64,000 nucleotides of DNA from an uncultured bacterium (GCA_903888485.1 CAISTS010000046.1:16471-80470); one strand, 5' to 3'; counted from the stretch's first letter, positions 27,098-36,162 are shown. Numbers and translations: made by a program. Notes: generated by a model not told the origin, from the sequence alone.

Positions 27098-27286
27098 CTA
27101 GTGGCCGGCGGCGTGGGCCTTGGCGCCTGCGCTCAGCACATAGCGGCGGCTGCAGTAGGGGCACTCGATCTCGCCAACCTCGGGCTTGATCTGCAGATAA
27201 ACGCGCGGGTGGCCCAGCGACCCACCGCCGCCGTCGCAGTTGACGGTGGTGGTCTCGACTTTGATGGTTTCAAAGGGCTCGGTCAT
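27098..27286 (-). CDS. zf-CHCC zinc-ribbon small protein
   Basis: A 62-residue protein with the C-x-n-H-x-n-C-x2-C pattern of the zf-CHCC family (NDUFS6-like): VNCDGG, GHPRVYLQI and IECPYCSRRYVL. Such small proteins are common in Alphaproteobacteria, where the mitochondrial relative is a complex I assembly subunit; a role here is not established. The ATG at 27286 fits the family start. It is 18 bases upstream of polA on the same strand and may be cotranscribed with it. Confidence 0.85.
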   Translation of the reverse strand: MTEPFETIKVETTTVNCDGGGGSLGHPRVYLQIKPEVGEIECPYCSRRYVLSAGAKAHAAGH

Positions 27287-27430
27287 AGCGGGTATCCCGG
27301 AGGGTTGGCGGCAGATCAGGGCTCCGTTTATGCGGCCCGCGCCGCGATATTTCAAGGTTGGATATTTCAAGACTGTGAGGGGTATGCATGGGTCATTGAC
27401 CGCCGATTTGGTCGGGTTTACCCATCAGGT

Positions 27431-28414
27431 ATGAACCCCAGCCCCGCCGCCGCCGAGATGGTCTTGCCCGATCTAGCGGTGGAAATCCGCGATCTCAACA
27501 AGAGCTATGCCGGGCGGGGCAAACGCCCCGCAAAGCAGGCCGTGACCGATTTCTCGCTGGAGGTGCCGCGCGGCTCGTTCTTCGGGTTGCTGGGACCCAA
27601 CGGCGCCGGCAAGTCGACCACGATCAACATCATGGCCGGGCTGGTGAAGAAGACCAGCGGCACGGTGAAGATTTGGGACTGCGACATCGACAAGGAAGAG
27701 CGGCGCGCGCGCTGCGCCATCGGCGTCGTGCCGCAGGAACTCAACCTCGATCCGTTCTTCACCCCCTACGAATTGCTCGAAGTGCAGGCGGGTCTTTACG
27801 GCGTGCCCAAGCCCGAGCGGCGCACCATGGAAATCCTCGAGGTTGTGGGTCTTGCCGACAAGGCCAACGCCTATGCGCGGGCGCTGTCGGGCGGCATGCG
27901 GCGGCGTCTGCTGATCGCCAAGGCCCTGGTGCACACGCCGCCGGTCGTGGTGCTGGATGAGCCCACGGCAGGCGTGGATGTCGAACTGCGCCAGCATCTC
28001 TGGCGGCACCTGCGCGAGCTCAATGCGCGCGGCACGACGATCCTGCTCACGACCCACTACCTGGAAGAGGCCGAGGCGCTGTGCGACCGCATCGCCATCA
28101 TCAATCATGGCCGCTTGGTTGCTTGCGACACAACGCGCGCGCTCCTGCGCCGCATCGACAACAAGGCGGTGATCCTGACGCTGGCGCACCCCCTGCAGGA
28201 CGTGCCCGCCGCCCTCAATGGCCTGCATACGACGCTCAGCACGCCGACCGAGCTGCACATCAACTACCGGCCCAGCGCGGGCGCCATGCAAGGCATACTC
28301 GATTCCGTGCGCGCGGCCGGCATCACGGTGGCCGACCTCCGCACCGACGAGGTTGAGCTCGAGGATATTTTCCTGCAGCTCACCACCGGCAGTTCGGCCA
28401 CGGCGGCGCAGTAG
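27431..28414 (+). CDS. ABC transporter ATP-binding protein, no permease adjacent
   Basis: A 327-residue ABC ATPase of the ABC-2/drug-export class (YadG-like). The Walker A is GPNGAGKSTTINIMAG, the signature LSGGMRRRLLIAKAL, the Walker B VVVLDEPTAGVD and the H-loop TTHYLEEAEAL. A C-terminal extension of about 80 residues is typical of this class. The matching permease is not next to it; the next gene, six bases on, is a lipoprotein hydrolase. A longer frame to 26816 is antisense to polA and the zinc-ribbon gene and is not used. Confidence 0.9.
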   Translation: MNPSPAAAEMVLPDLAVEIRDLNKSYAGRGKRPAKQAVTDFSLEVPRGSFFGLLGPNGAGKSTTINIMAGLVKKTSGTVKIWDCDIDKEERRARCAIGVVPQELNLDPFFTPYELLEVQAGLYGVPKPERRTMEILEVVGLADKANAYARALSGGMRRRLLIAKALVHTPPVVVLDEPTAGVDVELRQHLWRHLRELNARGTTILLTTHYLEEAEALCDRIAIINHGRLVACDTTRALLRRIDNKAVILTLAHPLQDVPAALNGLHTTLSTPTELHINYRPSAGAMQGILDSVRAAGITVADLRTDEVELEDIFLQLTTGSSATAAQ

Positions 28415-28420
28415 GGGCCC

Positions 28421-29443
28421 ATGATCCTGCGGATCCTCGCCGTCGTGTCGCTCGTCGTGCTGTCGGCATGCGCGCCGCGTATGGTGCCGGCCGGTCCTGG
28501 CGCCACGGCCCCGCGGCTCACCGAGACTGCCTTCATCACCTCCGACGGCACCGAGCTCAAGCTCCGGCGCTGGATGCCCGACGGCGATCCAACGGCCGTG
28601 GTGCTCGCGGTGCACGGCTTCAATGACTACAGCAAAGCCTTCGACAAGGTACCTGGGGCGCCCGGCGTTGGGCCCTTCCTCGCGGCACGCGGCGTTGCGG
28701 TTTATGCCTACGACCAGCGTGGGTTCGGAACGTCGCCCTATCGCGGGCTGTGGCCCGGCGATGACGTGATGGTGCGTGACTTCAAGGAGTTCGCCATCGC
28801 GCTCAAGGAACGCCACCCGGTCCCGCCGCTGTACGGCCTTGGCGAGAGCATGGGCGGTGCGGTGGTGATGACGGCGCTGGCCCAGGGCACATCGCCGCCG
28901 GTGGCCGGCGTCATCCTGGCCGCGCCGGCGGTGTGGGCGAAGTCGACCATGCCGCCGCTCTATCGCGCCGCGCTATGGCTGGGGACACGCATCGTTCCGG
29001 GCTGGCGGCCGACGGGCGAGGGGCTGGGGCGCCTCGCGAGTGATAACCTCGAAGCCTTGCGCGACAACGGGCGCGATCCCCTGTTCATCAAGCGCACGCG
29101 TATCGATGCGGTCTACGGCCTCTCCGAGCTGATGGACCAAGCGCTCGACGCGGCCGATGAGATGAAAAAGACGCCTGTGCTTTATCTCTACGGCCACAAC
29201 GACCAGATTATTCCTAAGAAGCCGACCAAAGCGGCACTGAAAGCGCTGACCGAGGCCAAAACGCCGGTGCACGCCGCGTTTTACCCTGCGGGATGGCACA
29301 TGATCCTGCGCGATAAGGAAGCGCCGACGGTGCTCGCCGACATCGCGGCCTTCCTCAACGACCCCGCAGCGCCGCTTCCCTCCGGCGCGGACGTAGGCGC
29401 CCTGGCGCGCCTGCGGGACGCCAAGGAATGCCCGCCGTGCTAG
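28421..29443 (+). CDS. Lipoprotein alpha/beta hydrolase, monoacylglycerol-lipase-like
   Basis: A 340-residue hydrolase with a lipoprotein signal (VVLSACAP, Cys at about residue 17), so it is likely anchored in the outer or inner membrane facing the periplasm. The fold markers are VHGFNDYSKAF (oxyanion region), YDQRGFGTSP and the nucleophile elbow GESMGGAVV near residue 145. Close family members cleave monoacylglycerols or lysophospholipids; the substrate here is not known. It follows the ABC ATPase by six bases, suggesting cotranscription, perhaps linking both to envelope lipids. Confidence 0.85.
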   Translation: MILRILAVVSLVVLSACAPRMVPAGPGATAPRLTETAFITSDGTELKLRRWMPDGDPTAVVLAVHGFNDYSKAFDKVPGAPGVGPFLAARGVAVYAYDQRGFGTSPYRGLWPGDDVMVRDFKEFAIALKERHPVPPLYGLGESMGGAVVMTALAQGTSPPVAGVILAAPAVWAKSTMPPLYRAALWLGTRIVPGWRPTGEGLGRLASDNLEALRDNGRDPLFIKRTRIDAVYGLSELMDQALDAADEMKKTPVLYLYGHNDQIIPKKPTKAALKALTEAKTPVHAAFYPAGWHMILRDKEAPTVLADIAAFLNDPAAPLPSGADVGALARLRDAKECPPC

Positions 29444-29455
29444 GGAGCGCGGCGC

Positions 29456-29771
29456 TTGGTCCTGCGGTTCACTAAACTCTCCGATCATCGTCACTGTCTC
29501 CGTTTTGTGCGCGCCGACGGAGGCCACGCGCGACCTGCATGACGTTGAACGTGTGGTCGGGCCGCTGACCGGTTACGTGCAGGGCAGGATTGCCGCGACG
29601 GATTTCCTGCCCCACCTTACCGCAGCGTTTGCCGCGAGCGGCGATGCGCAGCCGCCCTGGCTCACCGAAGCCTTCGTCGCCGGCGCGGCCGCGCGCTACC
29701 GCAGCCTGATGGGGCAGTGGCGCGCGACGCCCTTTGGCGGGACGATGGAAGTTGTGTTCGAGCCAAAGTGA
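29456..29771 (+). pseudogene. Small conserved-looking gene with a frameshift
   Basis: A TTG at 29456, with GGGAG eight bases upstream (29443-29447), opens a frame reading LRFTKLSDHRHCLRFVRADGG. That start is familiar from a small alphaproteobacterial protein family of unknown function, recalled from memory. This frame stops at 29542. A neighbouring frame takes over (RDLHDVERVVGPLTGYVQGR and on to GQWRATPFGGTMEVVFEP) and ends at 29771. Together the halves make one protein of about 105 residues broken by a single-base shift near 29520-29540. It also seems shorter than I would expect, so a deletion with frameshift is possible. If read only from 29505 it would be an 88-residue ORF. Confidence 0.45.
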
Positions 29772-29814
29772 AATTTGCGCGGGGGCGTCCGATGCTTTAG
29801 ATTGCGCCGCATAC

Positions 29815-29891
29815 GTACCCGTAGCTCAGCTGGATAGAGCGTCGCCCTCCGAAGGCGAAGGTCGGGGGTTCGACTCCCTCCGGGTACGCCA
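29815..29891 (+). tRNA. tRNA-Arg (anticodon CCG)
   Basis: A 77-base cloverleaf. The acceptor GTACCCG pairs with CGGGTAC before G73 and an encoded CCA. The D-arm is GCTC-AGCTGGATA-GAGC. The anticodon arm TCGCC-CTCCGAA-GGCGA gives anticodon CCG (codon CGG). The T-arm is GGGGG-TTCGACT-CCCTC. Confidence 0.97.
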
Positions 29892-29929
29892 GTTTTTCTT
29901 AGCGAGCCCCTTGCGAGCTTAGAAAAACT
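29891..29929 (+). terminator. Inverted repeat directly behind tRNA-Arg
   Basis: AGTTTTTCT-T-AGC pairs with GCT-T-AGAAAAACT, a 12 of 13 base stem that begins at the tRNA's last A. The T-rich left arm makes it likely to act as the tRNA terminator. Its right arm is part of a repeat found again about 1.07 kb downstream. Confidence 0.55.
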
Positions 29930-29959
29930 GAGCGCCACGGAGGGCTGCGATAGCAGCCC
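29913..29959 (+). repeat. Repeat unit, copy 1 (AT-rich box plus GC hairpin)
   Basis: GCGAGCTTAGAAAAA (29913-29927) is followed by a GC-rich hairpin GGGCTGC-gata-GCAGCCC (29942-29959) and then GTGGGCGCC. The same 15 bases recur exactly at 30980-30994, again followed by a GC-rich hairpin and GCGGGCGCC. This looks like a short interspersed palindromic element or the ends of a former insertion. Confidence 0.5.
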
Positions 29960-30058
29960 GAGTGGGCGCCACGCAATCGCTTAAGGAATAAACTGTACCT
30001 GGTACGATTTGCGTCGGCCTGCAGGTTCACGCGGCAGTCACTCTGCAAGCGCCGCTGC

Positions 30059-30568
30059 TCAACGGGTAAGCGCCGATTTGCCGCGGGTACGCTCGTAAGT
30101 TTCCTGAATGATCCAGGCGTCAAAGCTGGCGCGGTGTCGTTGCTGTTTGGTTTCTTTCAAGAGTTCGTTTTTGGTTTCGTGCCACTTTTTCATCTGTGGC
30201 TCCGAAAGGATCATTTCGAGCGGACTGACGGAGAAGGCCATATTGAGACGGGCGGCATGAAAGAGTTTCACGAGCCAGGGTTTGTCCACCACCCATCCGT
30301 CCGAATAGAGCGTTTTGCCCGCGTATAGATTATTCAGATCCTCGGCAACGCTGCGCAGCGGCTTTCCGTAAGTTTCCAGAATATCCCGGGCAATGCGGTG
30401 TACCTTTTCCGCGCCCTCATCCCAGTGAGTCCAGTCCTCCGCGGGCAAAATCAATGAGCAGTATTTTGAATTGTTCTGTGCGGCGGTTCCCACCTCGATG
30501 GGATAGCTCAAGCCGCCGAAGCCGGAAGCTTCGAGATCGATGATGAGCGGTCTTTCCTCCGTTCCCAA
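30059..30568 (-). CDS. 3'-5' exonuclease, DEDDh (DnaQ-like) type
   Basis: A 169-residue protein. It begins with the first exonuclease motif LIIDLEASGFGG (D-x-E) followed by SYPIEVGTA. The third motif HRASFDAWIIQETY, near residue 146, has the His and Asp of the DEDDh class, so the active site seems complete. It probably trims single-stranded ends, but the cellular role is unknown. It lies alone in a patch that is less GC rich than its surroundings, behind tRNA-Arg and between two repeat copies, and could be imported DNA. Confidence 0.75.
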   Translation of the reverse strand: MGTEERPLIIDLEASGFGGLSYPIEVGTAAQNNSKYCSLILPAEDWTHWDEGAEKVHRIARDILETYGKPLRSVAEDLNNLYAGKTLYSDGWVVDKPWLVKLFHAARLNMAFSVSPLEMILSEPQMKKWHETKNELLKETKQQRHRASFDAWIIQETYERTRGKSALTR

Positions 30569-30680
30569 GGCCCCCCCTTTTTCGGTCTGGTGGTAACTCT
30601 CTCGTTCAGTATTCGAGGTCAGGCGTTGTGACGGATTATCGCCGGTCCACGGATCAAAGGGCGTCGCAAGCGACCCTCGC

Positions 30681-30893
30681 TCACGTGGTCTCTGAACTCT
30701 GAATCAGGGACCACTCCGCAAAAACCAGCTTTCCATGGTTGGTGCCATCATCGCGCCAGATCTCATAACCCGCGGCTCGGGCAGGAAGACGTGCCCTACC
30801 GCCGCGCGGTGCTTCACTGTCGTCCTTGGCGTCAAAGTCGCTCGCGACTGACTGCCCTTTGCTGTCCCTAAAGGTAATGCGATAGCGCGTCAT
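30681..30893 (-). CDS. Small hypothetical protein
   Basis: A 70-residue protein beginning MTRYRITFRDSKGQ and containing GYEIWRDDGTNHGK. I do not recognise a family. The alternation of charged and hydrophobic residues suggests a small beta-rich cytoplasmic protein. A longer frame to 31016 adds a Cys-rich lead with no support, so the ATG at 30893 is used. It shares the degraded patch behind tRNA-Arg with the exonuclease and may be cotranscribed with it. Confidence 0.4.
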   Translation of the reverse strand: MTRYRITFRDSKGQSVASDFDAKDDSEAPRGGRARLPARAAGYEIWRDDGTNHGKLVFAEWSLIQSSETT

Positions 30894-30979
30894 TCTTTCA
30901 CCCCAGGCCGACCCAAGTGCGAATTGTGCGCCGCAACATTCCTGTGTGCAAGTGCGAAAAGCGTTGGACCGGGGGCCAA

Positions 30980-31017
30980 GCGAGCTTAGAAAAAGCGATC
31001 GTCCCAGGGGGCCCACA
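30980..31017 (+). repeat. Repeat unit, copy 2
   Basis: GCGAGCTTAGAAAAA at 30980-30994 repeats the box behind tRNA-Arg exactly, again followed by GCGA and a GC-rich stretch able to fold (CCCAC with GTGGG a little further on). The two copies bracket the exonuclease and small-ORF genes. Confidence 0.5.
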
Positions 31018-31073
31018 GCGGGCGCCGTGGGGCGTCACGTCCAGCCACACCTAGCCCATGTTAAGTCACGCCT

Positions 31074-32215
31074 ATGACCTTGGAATGGAAGACGATCCAG
31101 CACTTGGATCAGCCCCAGTGGGAGAGCCTGTGCGCAAATCTGCGCCGCGCTGCGCTCTATGGTCGCGAGCAGGCGGGGGCGCTCACGGCGTTGCGCGCGC
31201 CAGTGATGGGCAAGGAGAGGAGCCGCGACTTACCGAATTCTTGGCGGCGCTCGCGACCTTCTGCCACGGCACAGAATTCGTTTTTGCCGTTTCACCGCAG
31301 GAAGAGGAGCAACTCGGAAAGCTGTCCTTGGGCAGGAGCGTGGCCGAGGATCTGATCATTGGGTGCTACCGGGCGATAAAGAGGGACGCGCTCCCGATTG
31401 CGAATGTCGAGCGGTTGTTACCGATCGCGAACGACACATCGCGCCGTGCAGGCCATGTACGAGGAGAACCCTTACCCGCGTTGGACACAGCTGCGCATAA
31501 AAAACAGAACGACGAGGCGCTGGAGTGCTTGATCGCCGGTTGCGGTAGCGGCCGGCAAATTGTCACCAACGCATTGACTTCGCCGCGCTCGCGCTACGTC
31601 GGGATAGATATTAGCCTCGCGAGCCTGGCGTACGGGCTCATGAAGGCGAGGGAATACAACGTATCCAACGCACGCTTCATACAAACCGACATTCTAGACG
31701 TCGCGAAGTTGGGGCTCAGCTTTGACCACATTTCGGCGGTGGGGTCGGTTCCTCACATGCAAAGTCCGGTGAGCGGCGTTAGGGCGCTCGCCGGAGTGCT
31801 GAAACCGGGGGGCACTCTTAAGCTGGCGCTGTACTCAAGGATGGGCCGCGTATCGGTGCTCGCGGGCATCGCCTTGCGCCAGGCGCTCGGCCTTCAGCCA
31901 ACGGCCGACGGGATTCGCGCATTGCGGCAACTGAAATACAGCCTGCCGGAAGAACATCCCGCAAAGCAGGTGATGGTGTTCGAGGATTTCTATTCGATGT
32001 CGGGCTGCCGCGATATGCTGTTTCATGTGCAGGAACACAACTACACAATCTCGGATATTTTCGAACTGGTCGATGCGTCCGGCTTGCGTCTGCGTGACTT
32101 TGCAGTGCCGGACCCGATGGTGGGCGTGGAACTCACACGCGAGAAGCTGATCAGGCTCGAGCGGGAAAGCCCCGGATTTGCCGGTCCGATGTTTCGGTTT
32201 GTGCTGGTTCACTAA
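31074..32215 (+). pseudogene. SAM-dependent methyltransferase gene broken by frameshifts
   Basis: The C-terminal 240 codons read as a class I methyltransferase: CLIAGCGSGRQIV, YVGIDISLASLAYG, FDHISAVGSVPHM and GVLKPGGTLKLALYS. Upstream, the hallmark segment of this family, AMYEENPYPRWTQL, is present but one frame off (31449-31490), and the frame returns at a run of six A at 31499-31504. Further upstream FLAALATFCHGTEFVFAV is again in the later frame, while the best start (MTLEWKTIQHLDQPQWES at 31074) is in yet another. At least two, probably three, indels are needed, so this is a decaying gene. A single uninterrupted 385-codon frame exists but its middle is nonsense. Confidence 0.65.
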
Positions 32216-32395
32216 GCTCCCGGGAGGGTGCCCGTGGAATACTGGCCTCAGGGCCCATTTCCAGCGAAAATAGCCGGGTATGGGGTGGCATAGCTGGTCC
32301 GCGCAGCCAAGGCTCTAACGAAAAGTTAAGCCCATCCCTGTAGACTGGTGGGAACCAAGAGGGGTGTGCACGGCGCACCCGAGGATGAGCTAGGC

Positions 32396-33283
32396 ATGAT
32401 CCGAAAGAACGGTGCGGTTCCCGATAACTTTTTCGAGCTGCGTGAGTTGGACTCGATCCAGGCTTACGCCATGGCCTATGGCGACCTGATCGCCAAGCGC
32501 TACGAAGATCTCAACATCGTCTGTTTCCCGCGCTTTCCGCTCGACATCGACGTCGACTTCTTCCGCGCGGTCCAAGTGCCAGCGCAATTCAAGAAAGTCG
32601 GCACGGTGAATGGGCTCGACAGGCCCATCCTGATCCGCAGCGGCGACAAGATCATGTTCGACCACACGCATGTCCTTCTGCAGATTTTCGGCGATCGCAT
32701 GATTGCAACTTACGCCCAGACCCAAATCCGCAGTGTCAACGATCAGATCCGTCGCGGTTTGAACCAGTTGTTCCCGCGTTATCGCTCGCTCACGGAAGCC
32801 AACATCACCTGGCGTCTGACCGAAACGGTGGACGAAGGCATGCACGTCGATGGCTTTCTCAAGGGCAAGCCGACGCCGCCCGAAGCCAAGGGTCGCTTTC
32901 ACCGGGTGAAGCTCTTCATCAACATCGACAGCCAGCCGCGCAAGTGGTGGACGTCGTTCACGATGGGCGAGACCCTCAAGAGATATCGCAGCAAGTTGCC
33001 CGACAGCATGCCGGACGACGCGGATATCGTGGCGAACGTCATTTCGAACAGCGGGTTCCTCGGTGACGGCGAACCGCATCACGAGATCGATATTCCGCCC
33101 ATGGGCGCAGTCATGGGCGAGGCCCAGGCCATCTCTCATGCCGTGCGATACGGGCGGCGCATGATCGCCGCAGAGTTCATGTGCCTCACCGAACATATGC
33201 TCGATCCATGCAAGCACACCCAAGCGCGGCTGCCCGGATGGCTGGGTGACGCGGGTATTGGCATCTCCGAGGCTGTGGCTTAG
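32396..33283 (+). CDS. Putative 2OG/Fe(II)-type oxygenase (Kdo-hydroxylase-like)
   Basis: A 295-residue soluble protein. The segment TWRLTETVDEGMHVDGF, near residue 145, carries an H-x-D of the kind that binds Fe(II). RFHRVKLFINID follows, and a later ISHAVRYGRRM could supply the distal His and Arg. The overall look recalls the Kdo 3-hydroxylase family that modifies lipopolysaccharide, but I am not certain. The gene opens the decoration island and lies 52 bases before the first TPR-GT41. The ATG at 32396 is used because the upstream extension has no features. Confidence 0.5.
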   Translation: MIRKNGAVPDNFFELRELDSIQAYAMAYGDLIAKRYEDLNIVCFPRFPLDIDVDFFRAVQVPAQFKKVGTVNGLDRPILIRSGDKIMFDHTHVLLQIFGDRMIATYAQTQIRSVNDQIRRGLNQLFPRYRSLTEANITWRLTETVDEGMHVDGFLKGKPTPPEAKGRFHRVKLFINIDSQPRKWWTSFTMGETLKRYRSKLPDSMPDDADIVANVISNSGFLGDGEPHHEIDIPPMGAVMGEAQAISHAVRYGRRMIAAEFMCLTEHMLDPCKHTQARLPGWLGDAGIGISEAVA

Positions 33284-33335
33284 CGTCGGTCGCGGCGCGC
33301 CGAAGCGCGCTGACCCCAGGGTTTAGCGCGGAACC

Positions 33336-35381
33336 ATGCCCGGCCTGATTTTTGAAAACACGTCGACCGCCGACGAGATGAAGCAAACGCTTCATCTCGT
33401 ACAGCAAAAGCTGCAGAAATCGCCGCGTGATCCGGTCAGCTACAATGCCTTGGGCGTGATTCTCGGCGCTGGCGGCGCGCCCGACAAAGCGCTGCGCGCT
33501 TTTGACCAGGCTCTTGCATTATGCCCCACTTACGCCGAAGCGTTGATGAACAAAGGGCTGGCGCTGGAGAGTCTGGGATCGGATGCGGCGGCGTTCGAGG
33601 CTTTCTCCCACGCGGCCGCCCTCACGCCCTCTTATACCGAAGCGGAAGAAAACGCGCAGCGGCTCGCGGCGCAGCTCGGCCGGTCCATGCCCGCCTCGCC
33701 ATGGCGGGTTACGCTAAAGGAGAGATTGGGCACATTACTGAAGGGGCGCGCCCCGCTTCCGGATGGGATGGATGAAGCCGCGCTTCGTGCCCGCCTTACG
33801 CACAAGCCCGGCGATGCCGAAGCCGCCTTGCGACTTGCGGTTGGCTTAAAAAAAGACAATCGCTTGATCGAAGCGGAACACTTTTTCCGGCACGCTCTTC
33901 GCCGCGACCGGTCTCATCAACGCGCCGCCATTGCCCTCGCCGAACTGCTCGACGCGACGTATAGGCTCAGCGAGGCGATCGAGCTGCTCGCGCGTTTTCA
34001 AAATGCGCCGGCGCAGGAAGATCGGCTGTTGCCGCTGCTCCTGCGCCTGAAAGCCGACGCCTGCGATTGGCGCGATTACAATACGCTCCGTGCCGCGGCG
34101 GCCGACAGCCTGCGCCAGTCGCCAGGAAGCATCGAGCCCTTTGCAGCCCTTTCGCTCTGGGACGATCCGGAGATCCAGCGCGCGGCGTCGCGCGCTCTCG
34201 TGGCAAGGATCAGTCGTGGGATCGCGCCGCGCGTCCACGCGCGCCCGGCCTCAAAACGCGACAAGATCACGATTGGCTACATTTCCGCGGACTTTCGTCA
34301 GCACGCCGTATCTACGCTTCTGGCGCCGCTCTTCGAGATGCACGATCGGAGGAGGTTCCGTGTATTCGGTTATTCACTCTGGGGAGACGATGGCTCGGCG
34401 TTGCAGCGGCGCGTGACATCGGCCTTCGACAAGATGGAGTCGTTGTGGCAGGTGCCGAGCGCTGAGGCGGCGGCGAGAATCGCCGCAGATGAGGTCGACA
34501 TTCTGGCCGATCTCACAGGCTATACCCGCAACGGCCGGCCGGAGATTCTCGCGCACCAGCCGGCTCCGATCCAGGTGAACCTCGGCCACGCTGCGTCGAT
34601 GGGTGCGCCGTTCATCCACTACTACATCGGTGATGCCGTCGTGACACCGCCGTATCTGGATGACTGGTACGACGAGAAGATCGTGCGCTTGCCTTTCGCC
34701 CATCAGATCAACGACCTCAAGCGTCCCCGGCCGCGCGCGCGACCACGCCGTGACTACGGGCTGCCGGAGGATGGCGTCGTCTTCTGCAGCTTCAACACGG
34801 CGAGCAAGTTCACCCCAGAACTCTTCGATACCTGGATGGGAATTCTCGCGCGCGTGCCGGGCAGCGTGTTGTGGCTGCGAAGCTGGCACAAGGACACCAC
34901 CGACAATCTGCTTCGGCGGGCGGCCGAGCAGGGTGTCGATCCGACGCGGCTCGTATTTGCCGGCTTCGGCAGCTATGAAGATCATCTCGGACGCTATGGC
35001 GCGGTCGACATCGCGCTCGATACGCTACGCCTCGGGGGCCACACCACCACAAGCGATGCGCTCTGGATGGGATGCCCTGTCGTCAACATGCCTGGAAAGA
35101 CGATGTCATCGCGAGGGGCGGGGAGCTTGGTGCGTGCGGTCGGCGTGCCCGAGCTCTCGGTTTCATCCCTCGCCGATTATGAAGCGCTGGCTGTCGACCT
35201 CGCGACATCGCCGGAGAAGTTGCACGACCTCAAGACGCGGCTCGAGCGCGCGCGGCGCGACAGCCCGTTGTTCAATCCCGCGCAGACCGTTCGGCAGTAC
35301 GAGTGGGCTTACGAGCGCATGTGGGAAACGTACGTCGCGGGTGGCGCTCCGCAGGTGATCGAAGTGCCTGCCGAGGTTTAG
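33336..35381 (+). CDS. TPR-GT41 protein O-glycosyltransferase (SPINDLY/OGT-like), copy 1
   Basis: A 681-residue enzyme. Residues 1-290 are TPR-like repeats and 310-680 the GT41 catalytic region. GYISADFRQHAV, near 313, keeps the His equivalent to the OGT active-site His; FNTASKFTPELFDTW keeps the Lys that binds the UDP phosphate; and GGHTTTSDALWMGCPVV, near 566, is the sugar-nucleotide loop. Bacterial relatives such as FlmG glycosylate flagellin in the cytoplasm, the TPR part choosing the protein. No flagellin is in the window; pilins are 18 kb away. It converges on the TylF-type gene with a four-base overlap. Confidence 0.88.
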   Translation: MPGLIFENTSTADEMKQTLHLVQQKLQKSPRDPVSYNALGVILGAGGAPDKALRAFDQALALCPTYAEALMNKGLALESLGSDAAAFEAFSHAAALTPSYTEAEENAQRLAAQLGRSMPASPWRVTLKERLGTLLKGRAPLPDGMDEAALRARLTHKPGDAEAALRLAVGLKKDNRLIEAEHFFRHALRRDRSHQRAAIALAELLDATYRLSEAIELLARFQNAPAQEDRLLPLLLRLKADACDWRDYNTLRAAAADSLRQSPGSIEPFAALSLWDDPEIQRAASRALVARISRGIAPRVHARPASKRDKITIGYISADFRQHAVSTLLAPLFEMHDRRRFRVFGYSLWGDDGSALQRRVTSAFDKMESLWQVPSAEAAARIAADEVDILADLTGYTRNGRPEILAHQPAPIQVNLGHAASMGAPFIHYYIGDAVVTPPYLDDWYDEKIVRLPFAHQINDLKRPRPRARPRRDYGLPEDGVVFCSFNTASKFTPELFDTWMGILARVPGSVLWLRSWHKDTTDNLLRRAAEQGVDPTRLVFAGFGSYEDHLGRYGAVDIALDTLRLGGHTTTSDALWMGCPVVNMPGKTMSSRGAGSLVRAVGVPELSVSSLADYEALAVDLATSPEKLHDLKTRLERARRDSPLFNPAQTVRQYEWAYERMWETYVAGGAPQVIEVPAEV

Positions 35382-36145
35382 GAGCCCTTAATTACGTAAG
35401 CCCCCGGGTTTGGGCACCAATCGAATCGCTTCAGAGGCGTATTCGTACCTGCGAAAAATTCATCGACGGCTTTGCTTTCGCCTTCCCAAGGGGGAATTCC
35501 ATATTCGTCAAATGCGACCACGCCGCCGGGCACAACCAAAGGCCACAAGTGTTTGAGGCCAACCATTGTCGGTTGGTAGAGATCGACGTCGAAGTGGAGC
35601 AGCGCAATACGCATTCCGGGATGAGCCGCAACGTACTCGGGGATAGTCTGCGCGACATCGCCCTTCACCAACTGAACGCGAGCCTTGTAGGGGATAAATC
35701 GGTCGGCGTCGAAAATCGAGATCACGTCGCGCAGCGCCTCTTCGAAGTCGCCGCCATCGTAGCCGCCGGCCACCTTTTGGACTTCGGTAGCCGCGGCGCC
35801 GTCGTTCTCATGGAGCGCCGTGAGTCCCTGGAAGGTGTCAAAGCCGATCACTTTTTTGTGCCGATCACCCATGTTGCGAATTTCCATAAAATTCGCCCAC
35901 GACATCAGCGACGCGCCGCGAAATACACCAAGCTCGACAATGTCTCCCGGCAAGTCGACGGTCATGCGGAAGAGCTCATAATGAGCCAGGAAACGTTTCA
36001 GGTAGACCCGGCGCGTATAGAGAGGAAAGTCACGCCATATGTCGGTCGGCTGAACCCCGAAGCGCGCGAAGTGCTCATCGAGCTTCCTTTCGATTTCGTC
36101 ATCCTGGGCAAAATTCTTGCGTCCGGAGAAGCGCTTGTCGGCCAT
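35378..36145 (-). CDS. TylF/MycF-family O-methyltransferase
   Basis: A 255-residue methyltransferase of the macrocin-O-methyltransferase (TylF) family. VELGVFRGASLMSW is the SAM-binding motif I; HFDVDLYQPT, near residue 180, and VVAFDEYGIPPW form the metal and acceptor site. Known members methylate sugar hydroxyls, so a deoxysugar or glycan substrate fits the surrounding glycosyltransferases. The PhyH-like gene lies 17 bases upstream on the same strand, so the two probably form a small operon. Confidence 0.85.
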   Translation of the reverse strand: MADKRFSGRKNFAQDDEIERKLDEHFARFGVQPTDIWRDFPLYTRRVYLKRFLAHYELFRMTVDLPGDIVELGVFRGASLMSWANFMEIRNMGDRHKKVIGFDTFQGLTALHENDGAAATEVQKVAGGYDGGDFEEALRDVISIFDADRFIPYKARVQLVKGDVAQTIPEYVAAHPGMRIALLHFDVDLYQPTMVGLKHLWPLVVPGGVVAFDEYGIPPWEGESKAVDEFFAGTNTPLKRFDWCPNPGAYVIKGS

Positions 36146-36162
36146 GCAAATCCTCGAGCTTG

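Noticed and set aside
29815..32347. Integrative element at tRNA-Arg
   Set aside because: No integrase and no duplicate of the tRNA 3' end was seen; only a short repeat pair supports it, so I report the repeats instead.
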